Part shown: positions 1-6,640 of the stretch, in pieces
How positions within the stretch are numbered: the first letter of the stretch is position 1
How the letters are laid out: every line of letters begins with the position of its first letter
Assembly (NCBI GenBank): GCA_007129775.1
Contig: SKUV01000291.1
Location: 1-7,567 of the forward strand
Direction: 5' to 3'
DNA: 7,567 nt
Origin: Paracoccaceae bacterium
GTDB lineage: Bacteria; Pseudomonadota; Alphaproteobacteria; Rhodobacterales; Rhodobacteraceae
Notes under the pieces: generated by a model
What the model saw: the letters and a program-made list of their open reading frames with translations, nothing else
The model's database searches: none
Told to the model about the DNA's origin: nothing
Position numbers and translations under genes: made by a program

Positions 1-786
1 CGGCAGGGCGTGCTGCCGGCAGAGGCCCGCGCGCGCCCCGGCGCCGCGGCGGCGGACAGCATCCTCGGTCATGCCGATGTGCGCCGGATGCTCGCCACCA
101 TGCGGGCAGAGGTTTTCGCCGCCCGCGCGCTGGCGCTCGATTGCGGCGTCGCGATCGATATGGCTGCGGCGATGGGTCGGGCCGAAGGGCCGGGGCGAGA
201 ATGGGCCGCCCGTGCCGCGCTGCTGACGCCCATCGTCAAGGCTCATGGCACCGAGATCGGCGTGGAGGTCGCCGGCATGGGCATTCAGGTTCACGGCGGC
301 ATGGGCTATGTGGAAGAAACCGGTGCCGCGCAGATTTTGCGCGATGTGCGGGTGACGACGATCTACGAGGGCACGAACGGGATTCAGGCGATGGACCTTG
401 CCGGGCGCAAACTGGCCGACGGGGGCGAGGCGGCCTTTCGCCTGATCGACGAGGTGCAGGCGGCGGCCGAGACGGCACGCACCGATCACGCCGATCTTGC
501 CGGCCGGGTCTGGGACGCCGCCGAGGCGCTGCGCGAGGGCACCGAATGGATGACGGCGCAGCCGCTCAACGCCCGCTTTGCCGGCGCCGCGCCTTATCTG
601 CGCGCCTTTGCCCGGGTTCTGGGTGGTCACTACCATCTGCGCTCGGCCTGCGCCGATGCCGCGCGCATCCCGCTTGCGACGTTCTTCATCCGTCGGCTGC
701 TGCCCGAACACCTGGGCCTTCTCGCTCATGCGCGCGAGGGCGATGCCGGGCTTTATGCCCTGGGCGATGCGGATCTGGCCTCGTGA
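1..786 (+). CDS. Acyl-CoA dehydrogenase, C-terminal part (5' end outside window)
   Basis: This is the last 261 codons of an FAD-dependent acyl-CoA dehydrogenase, which oxidises an acyl-CoA to the trans-2-enoyl-CoA and passes electrons to ETF. The frame is open from base 1, so the true start lies upstream. Visible family marks are GMGIQVHGGMGY (about window codons 92-103), where the flavin-binding C-terminal helical domain sits, then IYEGTNGIQ, whose Glu (codon 123, bases 367-369) aligns with the catalytic base of medium-chain-type dehydrogenases. After it comes an extra helical tail of about 120 residues (codons 140-261) like the 'acyl-CoA dehydrogenase C-terminal like' domain PF12806, seen in long members such as DmdC (3-methylmercaptopropionyl-CoA dehydrogenase). 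Family size is therefore probably near 590 residues. The substrate cannot be told from this fragment. The TGA stop overlaps the GTG of the next gene, so the two are probably translationally coupled. Confidence 0.93.
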   Translation, partial: RQGVLPAEARARPGAAAADSILGHADVRRMLATMRAEVFAARALALDCGVAIDMAAAMGRAEGPGREWAARAALLTPIVKAHGTEIGVEVAGMGIQVHGGMGYVEETGAAQILRDVRVTTIYEGTNGIQAMDLAGRKLADGGEAAFRLIDEVQAAAETARTDHADLAGRVWDAAEALREGTEWMTAQPLNARFAGAAPYLRAFARVLGGHYHLRSACADAARIPLATFFIRRLLPEHLGLLAHAREGDAGLYALGDADLAS

Positions 787-1874
787 GCGAAGCCCTGCAC
801 TTTCCCCATGCCGCCGCCCCGCCGCCCGGCGAGGCGGTCGAGATCGCCCCCGGCGTGCTGTGGCTGCGCCTGCCGCTGCCCATGCGGCTCGATCATGTGA
901 ATAGCTATGCCCTCGACGATGGCGACGGCTGGACGATCGTCGATACAGGCATCGATTCGGCCCGCGCGCGGGGCATCTGGGGCGCAATCCTGTCCGGCCC
1001 GCTGGCAGGCCGCCCGGTGCGGCGCGTGCTGGTCACCCATCACCACCCCGATCACATGGGCCTTGCCGGCTGGTTCCGGGCCGAACACGGCGCCGAATTG
1101 TGGACGACCCGCACTGCATGGCTCTTTGCCCGGATGCTGGTGCTCGACGAGCAGCCGCGCCCGGCGCCCGAGACGCTGGCCTTCTGGCGCGCGGGCGGGA
1201 TGCCGGCCGGGATGCTCGCCGCGCGGGCGGGCGAGCGGCCCTTCAACTTCGCCGATGTGGTGGCGCCCCTGCCGCTCGGGTATCGGCGCATCGGCGCGGG
1301 CGAGGTGCTGCGCGCCGGCGGCCGTGACTGGCTGGTGCGCATGGGATATGGCCATGCGCCGGAACATGCCACGCTCTGGAGCCGCGATTGCGATCTGGTG
1401 ATCGGGGGCGATCAGTTGCTGCCCGGCATCACGCCCCATCTGGGCGTCTATGCAACCGAGCCCGAGGCCGACCCGGTGGCCGAATGGCTTGCCTCCTGCG
1501 CTGCACTGGCCGAGGTGGCGCGGCCCGGCCATCTGGTCTTGCCCGGCCACAAGCTGCCCTTTACCGGTCTGCCCTTGCGGCTGCGCCAGATGATCGCGCA
1601 TCACGAGGGCGCGCTCGACCGGCTGGAGGCCCGTCTTGACCGGCCGCGCCGCGCGGTGGAGTGCTTCACGGCACTTTTCGGGCGCGAGATCGAGGCGAGC
1701 CAGTTCACCCTCGCGCTGGGTGAGACGGTCGGGCACCTCAACCACCTGCGGGCCACGGGCCGCGCCGGGCGGCACCGGGGCGCGGATGGTGCGTGGCTGT
1801 GGCAGTCCACTGCGGCGAAGGGGCGGCGCCCGGCGCCGGCCGCGACTGTCGCTGCCGACGGGGGGCAGGGCTGA
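783..1874 (+). CDS. MBL-fold metallo-hydrolase (glyoxalase II-like superfamily)
   Basis: A 363-residue metallo-beta-lactamase-fold hydrolase with a complete dinuclear metal site. The HxHxDH motif is H86, H88, D90, H91; the third histidine is H191 in GHAPEH; the bridging aspartate is D210 in GGDQ; the last histidine is H256 in LPGHK. The N-terminal strands (ending in IVDTGID) precede the motif as usual, and about 100 residues after H256 form a helical or winged-helix-like C-terminal region that ends in a low-complexity Ala/Gly tail. I chose GTG at 783 because it lies in the GTGA overlap with the acyl-CoA dehydrogenase stop and keeps the first beta strands. ATG at 882 would remove them. No clear Shine-Dalgarno is seen, which fits coupling. 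The substrate is unknown. A thioester or ester hydrolase acting beside the dehydrogenase is an inference from position only. Confidence 0.9.
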   Translation: MSEALHFPHAAAPPPGEAVEIAPGVLWLRLPLPMRLDHVNSYALDDGDGWTIVDTGIDSARARGIWGAILSGPLAGRPVRRVLVTHHHPDHMGLAGWFRAEHGAELWTTRTAWLFARMLVLDEQPRPAPETLAFWRAGGMPAGMLAARAGERPFNFADVVAPLPLGYRRIGAGEVLRAGGRDWLVRMGYGHAPEHATLWSRDCDLVIGGDQLLPGITPHLGVYATEPEADPVAEWLASCAALAEVARPGHLVLPGHKLPFTGLPLRLRQMIAHHEGALDRLEARLDRPRRAVECFTALFGREIEASQFTLALGETVGHLNHLRATGRAGRHRGADGAWLWQSTAAKGRRPAPAATVAADGGQG

Positions 1875-1895
1875 GGCCGGGAACAGGCGGGCGAC

Positions 1896-1902
1896 AGGAG
1901 GG
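1896..1902 (+). promoter_or_regulatory. Shine-Dalgarno for purine nucleoside phosphorylase
   Basis: AGGAGGG lies four bases upstream of ATG 1907, a near-perfect anti-16S match. It selects this ATG over earlier in-frame start codons near 1793, which overlap the end of the MBL gene. Confidence 0.8.
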
Positions 1903-1906
1903 CGCT

Positions 1907-2710
<804 letters not shown>

Positions 2711-2798
2711 CCGTGGCCCGCGGGCCGCTGCGCCGGGGCCAGGCTTGGCGCAATGGGGCGCCGGCTGCGAAATTCATCGGAAAAAACCGCCGGACCCT

Positions 2799-2827
2799 TT
2801 GCACTTTGCCCCCTCAGGTGGCATAGC
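2799..2827 (+). promoter_or_regulatory. Possible sigma-70-type promoter for the TSUP gene (weak)
   Basis: The 155-bp gap 2711-2865 separates the phosphorylase from the TSUP gene. Within it TTGCAC (2799-2804), a 17-base spacer and CATAGC (2822-2827) give a poor but correctly spaced -35/-10 pair ahead of GTG 2866. Each box matches only about three of six consensus bases. The same gap holds a palindrome GGCCCGCGGGCC at 2715-2726 just after the phosphorylase stop and a small GGCGC/GCGCC hairpin at 2747-2762. Neither is followed by a T run on the plus strand. Confidence 0.2.
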
Positions 2828-2865
2828 CCTAGGCCATTGCGGGCCATTCGGGCGCGGGCATTGTC

Positions 2866-3786
2866 GTGCAGATCTACCTTCCCATCGCCGAGCTTTCGGT
2901 CAACGCCTTCCTGATCCTCGGGTTGGGTGGCGTGGTGGGCATGCTGTCGGGCATGTTCGGGGTGGGCGGCGGGTTCCTGATCACGCCGCTTTTGTTCTTC
3001 ATCGGCATTCCGCCGGCGGTGGCGGTGGCCACGGGCGTCAATCAGGTGGTGGCTTCGTCGGTTTCGGGCGTGCTGGCGCATCTCAAGCGCAAGACGGTCG
3101 ATCTGCGGATGGGGATGGTGCTGCTGGCCGGCGGGCTGGTCGGGTCGGTGATCGGTGTCTGGGCCTTCAACCGGCTGAGCGCGATGGGCCAGATCGATCT
3201 GGTGGTGGAACTGTCCTATGTGCTGTTTCTGGGGGTCATCGGGGCGCTGATGCTGCGCGAAAGCCTCGCTGCCATGCGCCGCGCACGCCAGCCCAACGCG
3301 CCCCGGCGCCGGCTGCATCAGCACCTCTGGGTGCACAAGTTGCCGCTGAAGATGAAGTTCCGGGCCTCGGGGCTTTACATCAGCGTGATCCCGCCCGTGC
3401 TTGTCGGTCTCGCGGTCGGGGTGATGGCCGCGATCATGGGGGTGGGTGGCGGCTTTCTGATGGTGCCGGCGATGATCTATCTGCTGGGGATGCCGACCAA
3501 GGTCGTGGTCGGCACGTCGCTTTTCCAGATCATCTTCGTCGCCGCCTTCACCACGGTCATGCATGCCACGGCCAACCAGTCGGTGGATCTGATCCTTGCC
3601 TTCTACCTGATGCTGGGCGGTGTGATCGGCGCGCAACTGGGCACGCGGCTGGGGCTGCGCCTGAAGGCCGAGCAGTTGCGTATCCTGCTGTCGTTTCTGG
3701 TGCTCGCCGTGGCGGCCAAGATCGGCTATGACCTGCTGGCGACGCCGGCGGAGCTTTTCGATGTGCGGGTGGAGGGGCGGTGGTGA
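2866..3786 (+). CDS. TSUP family membrane transporter (TauE/SafE-type sulfite/anion exporter)
   Basis: A 306-residue integral inner-membrane protein of the 4-toluene sulfonate uptake permease (TSUP) family, whose members export or take up sulfite, sulfoacetate, thiosulfate or related anions. The diagnostic internal duplication is clear: GMFGVGGGFLITP (29-41) in the first half and AIMGVGGGFLMVP (189-201) in the second, 160 residues apart. Several hydrophobic segments lie in each half. They are joined by a basic hydrophilic loop (about 129-165, containing RRAR and PRRR) expected in the cytoplasm. The start is GTG 2866. No strong Shine-Dalgarno precedes it, but no other start keeps the first membrane segment. 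The stop TGA overlaps the GTG of the following TIGR02186 gene, so the two products are probably made together. Substrate is not deducible from sequence; sulfite or another sulfur oxyanion is the family-based guess. Confidence 0.9.
   Translation: MQIYLPIAELSVNAFLILGLGGVVGMLSGMFGVGGGFLITPLLFFIGIPPAVAVATGVNQVVASSVSGVLAHLKRKTVDLRMGMVLLAGGLVGSVIGVWAFNRLSAMGQIDLVVELSYVLFLGVIGALMLRESLAAMRRARQPNAPRRRLHQHLWVHKLPLKMKFRASGLYISVIPPVLVGLAVGVMAAIMGVGGGFLMVPAMIYLLGMPTKVVVGTSLFQIIFVAAFTTVMHATANQSVDLILAFYLMLGGVIGAQLGTRLGLRLKAEQLRILLSFLVLAVAAKIGYDLLATPAELFDVRVEGRW
3771..3777 (+). promoter_or_regulatory. Shine-Dalgarno inside the TSUP gene for the TIGR02186 gene
   Basis: GGAGGGG lies within the last codons of the TSUP gene. 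It is five bases before GTG 3783 and only two before the adjacent GTG 3780, so it favours 3783, which also gives the GTGA stop/start overlap. Confidence 0.6.
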
Positions 3787-4538
3787 TCCGGTTGCTCGCC
3801 CTTCTGGCCGCGTTTGTCGCGCTGGCGTTGCCCTTGCGGGCCGAAGAGGTGCTGGCCGGGCTCAGCCAGAACCGGGTCGCGCTCACGGCCAGTTTCGACG
3901 GCTCCGAAATCCTCGTCTTCGGCGCGATTCGTCGCGAGGCGCCGATCGATGAGGATCATGGCGCGCTCAACGTGATCGTCACGATCGAGGGGCCGTCGGC
4001 GCCGGTGACCGTCTGGCGCAAGGCCCGGCGGGCGGGCATCTGGGTGAATACCGACCATGTGCGCATCCGGCTCGCGCCGAGTTTCTACGCCGTGGCGACA
4101 AGCGCGCCTTTCGACGAGGCCATCCTGCCCGAGGCCGACGAGCGCTATCGCGTCTCGGTTCCGCGTGCGATCCGCGCCCTTGGCGCCGCGCTTGAGGAAA
4201 CGCCGATCTTCACCGAGGCGCTCATACGCATCCGCGAGCGATCAGGGCTTTACCAGTTGCTGGAGGGCGCGGTCGAGATCGAGCGCGACACGCTGTTCCG
4301 CACCACGATCACGCTGCCCTCGAACCTGACGGAGGGGCGTTATGTCACCCGCATCCTGCTGACCCGCGGGGGCGAGGTGATCGACCGCTACGAGACCGGG
4401 ATCGACGTGCGCAAGGCCGGGCTGGAACGGATGCTCTATCAGATGGCGCACCGGCAGCCGGTGCTTTACGGGATTCTGGCGGTGCTGCTGGCGACGATGC
4501 TCGGCTGGGGCGCCTCGGTCGCGTTCCGCCGCTTCTGA
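3783..4538 (+). CDS. TIGR02186 / Alph_Pro_TM family membrane-anchored periplasmic protein
   Basis: A 251-residue protein that I recognise as the alphaproteobacterial family TIGR02186 (Pfam PF09608, 'putative transmembrane protein'); its function is unknown. It begins with a typical signal peptide (hydrophobic MIRLLALLAAF followed by LPLRA-EE, cleavage near residue 20). About 200 residues of soluble beta-rich sequence without cysteine follow. It ends with one hydrophobic segment (about 224-245) and RRF at the C terminus, so the body should be periplasmic and held by a C-terminal anchor. The upstream TSUP gene overlaps it by GTGA, which argues for a shared role, for example an accessory or substrate-handling subunit of the exporter; that is inference. 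GTG 3780 would add one residue. The TGA stop forms part of a hairpin shared with the convergent gene. Confidence 0.88.
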   Translation: MIRLLALLAAFVALALPLRAEEVLAGLSQNRVALTASFDGSEILVFGAIRREAPIDEDHGALNVIVTIEGPSAPVTVWRKARRAGIWVNTDHVRIRLAPSFYAVATSAPFDEAILPEADERYRVSVPRAIRALGAALEETPIFTEALIRIRERSGLYQLLEGAVEIERDTLFRTTITLPSNLTEGRYVTRILLTRGGEVIDRYETGIDVRKAGLERMLYQMAHRQPVLYGILAVLLATMLGWGASVAFRRF

Positions 4539-4552
4539 GCGGGGCTCAGAAG
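4532..4552. terminator. Stop-codon-spanning hairpin between convergent genes
   Basis: CTTCTGAGC (4532-4540) and GCTCAGAAG (4544-4552) form a perfect 9-bp inverted repeat with a GGG loop. The left arm contains the TGA of the plus-strand gene (4536-4538). The right arm contains the TGA of the minus-strand gene (TCA at 4546-4548). It reads the same from both sides, so it could act as a bidirectional terminator or as a 3'-end RNA stabiliser. There is no T run on either side, so efficient intrinsic termination is uncertain. Confidence 0.55.
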
Positions 4553-4782
4553 GCCTTGAAGGTCATCGTCGTGAGCGTTCGGTTGATGCCGGGGATGTCG
4601 AACAGGTGTTCCGACAGATAACGGCCGATATCCTGATCCTCGGGGATGTAGAGCTTGGCGATCAGGTCGTATTCGCCCGAGGTCGAGAAAAGCTCCGACA
4701 CGACCTCGCGATCATAGATCGCATCCGCGACCTCGTAGGTCTTGCCGGGCTGACAGCGGAACTGGACGAAAACGCAGCGCAT
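4546..4782 (-). CDS. Stand-alone Lrp/AsnC ligand-binding (RAM) domain protein
   Basis: A 78-residue protein that is only the effector-binding, dimerising alpha/beta domain (RAM, PF01037 type) of Lrp/AsnC regulators. The beta-alpha-beta order is visible: VFVQFRC strand (4-10), helix around 15-31, SGEYDLIAKLYI (35-46), helix 48-60, then the IPGINRTLTTM signature (63-73). There is no helix-turn-helix. Full-length Lrp proteins have about 150 residues, so this is half-size by design and not truncated. I chose ATG 4780-4782 because GGAGG lies five bases upstream (4788-4792). An in-frame ATG at 4863 would add 27 poorly structured residues. Such proteins bind amino acids and assemble as dimers or larger rings; they may modulate a full-length Lrp partner. 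The gene faces the TIGR02186 gene, with only seven bases between the stop codons. No convincing promoter is seen in 4783-4917. Confidence 0.88.
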   Translation of the reverse strand: MRCVFVQFRCQPGKTYEVADAIYDREVVSELFSTSGEYDLIAKLYIPEDQDIGRYLSEHLFDIPGINRTLTTMTFKAF

Positions 4783-4787
4783 CGGGG

Positions 4788-4792
4788 CCTCC
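4788..4792 (-). promoter_or_regulatory. Shine-Dalgarno for the RAM-domain gene
   Basis: CCTCC on the plus strand reads GGAGG on the minus strand, five bases before the ATG at 4782. This decides the short start over the upstream in-frame ATG at 4863. Confidence 0.7.
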
Positions 4793-4917
4793 GGTGTTTG
4801 CCGCACCCTAAGCCAGAAGCGGGACCGGAGGAAAGGGGAAGCTGGCGCGCCCATCCGCGGCATCGCCCGCGCAGCGAGGGCGCCACCGTGCCGAACTTGA
4901 GCCGTGTCGCGCGCCGC

Positions 4918-5190
4918 TCAGGGGCGCAGATTGTTCATCATGTCGCGGTTGGCGCAGAAATCAGGGGCTTCGGGCGCGGTGCCGGTGGCCGCCTTGCGCG
5001 CCTCGTTCACTTCAAGCCAGCTTTCGCAGAAATCCGCAGCCTCGCAGCGCGCGCAGCGCAGCACGGCATCGCGCAGGATGTCGGCGGTCACCTCGCCGGC
5101 CAGAAGCGCATCGCCGAAATCGGCCTCCACCGTCTCGGCCATCCGATACATCAGCGTGCCGTTCTCGTCGATCCGTGCAAGCAGGGTCAT
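4918..5190 (-). CDS. DUF6455-like small four-cysteine protein
   Basis: A 90-residue protein that I assign tentatively to the DUF6455 family of Rhodobacterales, function unknown. It has an N-terminal helical region (MTLLARIDENG onward), an acidic LLAGEVTADILRDAVLRC stretch, then the motif CARCEAADFCESWL with C46, C49 and C55, and a fourth cysteine C79 in APDFCANRD. The C-x2-C-x5-C pattern plus a distant Cys could bind zinc or an iron-sulfur cluster; that is inference. There is no signal peptide, so it should be cytosolic. ATG 5188-5190 is chosen because GGGAGGAG (5197-5204) lies six bases upstream. An in-frame ATG at 5263-5265 would add 25 residues but has no ribosome site. An FNR-like box about 100 bp upstream suggests control by oxygen. 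It lies 135 bp upstream of the RAM gene on the same strand, and co-transcription is possible. Confidence 0.78.
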   Translation of the reverse strand: MTLLARIDENGTLMYRMAETVEADFGDALLAGEVTADILRDAVLRCARCEAADFCESWLEVNEARKAATGTAPEAPDFCANRDMMNNLRP

Positions 5191-5196
5191 GGCGGT

Positions 5197-5204
5197 CTCC
5201 TCCC
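5197..5204 (-). promoter_or_regulatory. Shine-Dalgarno for the DUF6455-like gene
   Basis: On the minus strand this reads GGGAGGAG, six bases before ATG 5188-5190. It is the strongest reason to prefer the 90-residue product over the 115-residue alternative. Confidence 0.75.
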
Positions 5205-5291
5205 GGTCTCGAAAGCTGCAGGCTTCTCCTGCGGGGCAGGGCCTGACGACGATCTTGGGGGCCATGGTGGGCGGCGGGCCCGGGGAAAGCC

Positions 5292-5305
5292 ATGATCTGG
5301 ATCAA
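5292..5305 (-). promoter_or_regulatory. FNR/FnrL-like binding site
   Basis: On the minus strand the bases read TTGAT-CCAG-ATCAT. The FNR/FnrL/Anr consensus is TTGAT-N4-ATCAA, so nine of ten half-site bases match. The centre is about 108 bp upstream of the DUF6455-like ATG and downstream of the M48 stop, so that small gene is the natural target. GGGCCCG (5276-5282) and CGGGCCC (5307-5313) form a 7-bp inverted repeat around it. A clear -10 box at the class II distance is not visible. Confidence 0.6.
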
Positions 5306-5343
5306 ACGGGCCCCGCGCCGCTGCCCGGGGTCGGGCGGCGCCC

Positions 5344-6054
5344 TCAGCCGCCGGCGCGCAGGCGCGCCACTTCGGCGCGAACGACCTCGATGCGCTGGGC
5401 GTTGGGCGGATGGGTGCCGAGGAACCTGTTGCCCGGGTCGGGGATGCGGCTGAAATAGGCGGCACCCCGTTCCGGGTCGTGGCCGGCGCGAAAGGCGATG
5501 ACCGCGCCCAGCCGGTCGGCCTCCAGTTCGAATTCGCGCGAGAAGGTGCGCGCGCCCACCGTGGCGCCGATATCCTGCGCCGCCCGCACCCCGCCGGTAT
5601 CCGCCCCGCCCGCCGCCGCCAGCGCCCCGAGGATCAGCGCGCCGGCCAGCGCCGTCTGCCGGGTGCGCGGCAGGTGCCCCTTGATGTGGTGGGCGGCCTC
5701 ATGGCCCAGGATGAAGGCCAGTTCATCCTGATTGCGGGCATCGGCGATCAGCGCCAGAGTGAAGCCCAGCACCGGACGGCCCGACCGGTCCACCGTCTGG
5801 AAGGCATTGGGCCCGACGCCGGGCCGGTCATCCACCACGATCAGGAAATCGCAGTTCAGCCGGGGCGCGCGGGCACGGCATTCGCGCTCGGCCACGGGTT
5901 CGACGCGGGCCACCACCTCGGCGAAATTGCGCGCGGCCGTCGCGGCATCGAGTCGCGCCGGGGTCGCCGTGGCGGCCGCCGGGGGCGGGGCCGGGGCCGG
6001 TGGGGCCATGCAACCGCCCAGAAGGAAGGCCACGAGAAGGAGTTTCGCGCGCAT
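5344..6054 (-). CDS. M48 family metalloprotease, lipoprotein (LoiP/YcaL-like)
   Basis: A 236-residue zinc metalloprotease of peptidase family M48. It starts with a lipoprotein signal peptide (MRAKLLLVAFLLGGC, lipid-modified C15). A Pro/Ala-rich linker (16-34) and a short N-terminal domain with C59 and C68, which could form a disulfide, come next. The zinc motif HEAAH (H118, E119, H122) is followed by a hydrophobic stretch (134-150), and the third ligand E176 lies in EFELEAD, the ExxAD motif. THPPNAQRI near the end is typical of the family. Size and order resemble E. coli LoiP and YcaL, outer-membrane-attached periplasmic quality-control proteases. Residue +2 is Met, not Asp, which fits outer-membrane sorting. 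ATG 6052-6054 gives the lipobox at the normal distance; an in-frame ATG at 6141 would put 29 charged residues before it. It diverges from the DCC gene across a 199-bp gap. Confidence 0.92.
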   Translation of the reverse strand: MRAKLLLVAFLLGGCMAPPAPAPPPAAATATPARLDAATAARNFAEVVARVEPVAERECRARAPRLNCDFLIVVDDRPGVGPNAFQTVDRSGRPVLGFTLALIADARNQDELAFILGHEAAHHIKGHLPRTRQTALAGALILGALAAAGGADTGGVRAAQDIGATVGARTFSREFELEADRLGAVIAFRAGHDPERGAAYFSRIPDPGNRFLGTHPPNAQRIEVVRAEVARLRAGG

Positions 6055-6069
6055 CTGTCCTGTCCTGTC
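6055..6069 (-). repeat. Three CTGTC/GACAG units forming the M48 ribosome site
   Basis: CTGTC is repeated three times directly next to the M48 start codon. On the minus strand this reads GACAG three times, creating two AGGA cores before ATG. No other Shine-Dalgarno is present, so the repeat appears to be the ribosome site itself. Confidence 0.6.
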
Positions 6070-6099
6070 GCGGCGCCCTGCATCGGGGCGCGGCTTTTT
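6070..6099. other. Hairpin with T5 tail in the divergent M48/DCC gap
   Basis: GCGCCC (6073-6078) pairs with GGGCGC (6086-6091) around a 7-base loop. Two further pairs follow after one mismatch (6070-6071 with 6093-6094), and then comes a T run at 6095-6099. On the plus strand it resembles an intrinsic terminator, but no plus-strand gene ends here. It may block antisense transcription, or the minus-strand copy may fold in the M48 leader. The rest of the 6055-6253 gap contains no recognisable promoter. Confidence 0.3.
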
Positions 6100-6253
6100 C
6101 CGGGGCGTGCGCGGGGACGGCGCGCCCGCCACATACGTCACAGGATAGCAGCCCCGCAGGCCCAGGCCAGCCCCCAGAGCCCGCCACGGCGCAAGCGCTC
6201 ACGCGGCTGTGTAGAGGCTTTACCCGTGCTGCCGCGGGGCTATCTGGTCGCCC

Positions 6254-6640
6254 ATGACCAAACCGACCGACACCGCCGTTCTTTACAACGGGCAATGCCC
6301 GATCTGCTCGCGCGAGATCGCCCATTACCGGCGGGCGGCCGAGGCCGGCGGCCATCCGCTGCGCTTCGACGATCTGCACGAGGCCGATCTGGCCGCATGG
6401 GGCGTGAGCGCCGAAGAGGCGCGCCGTCGCCTGCACGTGCTGGAAGGCGGGCGCCTGCTGGTGGGCGTGCCGGCCTTTCTGGCGCTCTGGCGGGCCTTGC
6501 CGGGCTGGCGCTGGCTGGCGCGCATCGTGGGCCTGCCGGGGGTGCAGCAGGTGGCGGGGCTCGTTTATGACCACGCGCTCGCCCCGGCGCTTCATGCGCT
6601 CGACCGCTGCCGCCGTCGCGCCGCATCGCGCGCGCCATAG
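6254..6640 (+). CDS. DCC family thiol-disulfide oxidoreductase-like protein (DUF393)
   Basis: A 128-residue protein of the DCC family (DUF393, PF04134), named after a conserved D-x-x-C-x-x-C motif near the N terminus. Here it reads YNGQCPICSREIAHYRR with C15 and C18; the usual leading Asp (YDG) is Asn12 in this copy. The fold is predicted to be thioredoxin-like with a redox-active CxxC, although activity is proven for few members. The middle contains RFDDLHEADLAAWG and a family-typical GVPAFLALWRALPGWRWLAR segment (about 75-95). The length is normal and there is no signal peptide. ATG 6254 is the only start after an in-frame TAG at 6212-6214. The ribosome site is weak (GGGG at 6236-6239). It is transcribed away from the M48 gene. 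Confidence 0.9.
   Translation: MTKPTDTAVLYNGQCPICSREIAHYRRAAEAGGHPLRFDDLHEADLAAWGVSAEEARRRLHVLEGGRLLVGVPAFLALWRALPGWRWLARIVGLPGVQQVAGLVYDHALAPALHALDRCRRRAASRAP

Noticed and set aside
753..1775. 340-codon minus-strand open frame opposite the MBL gene
   Set aside because: No recognisable domain, and a complete metal-site enzyme lies on the other strand.
2781..2786. A6 run after the phosphorylase gene as a minus-strand terminator tail
   Set aside because: No adjacent stable stem on the minus strand and no minus-strand gene that would end here.
4783..4863. Longer start for the RAM-domain protein
   Set aside because: The extra 27 residues are Arg/Pro-rich and precede a perfect Shine-Dalgarno plus ATG at the normal domain start.
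5191..5265. Longer start for the DUF6455-like protein, adding 25 residues with two cysteines
   Set aside because: No ribosome site before that ATG, whereas GGGAGGAG sits six bases before the internal ATG. Not fully excluded.
6055..6141. Longer start for the M48 protease
   Set aside because: It would put 29 mostly charged residues before the lipoprotein signal peptide and destroy its export signal.
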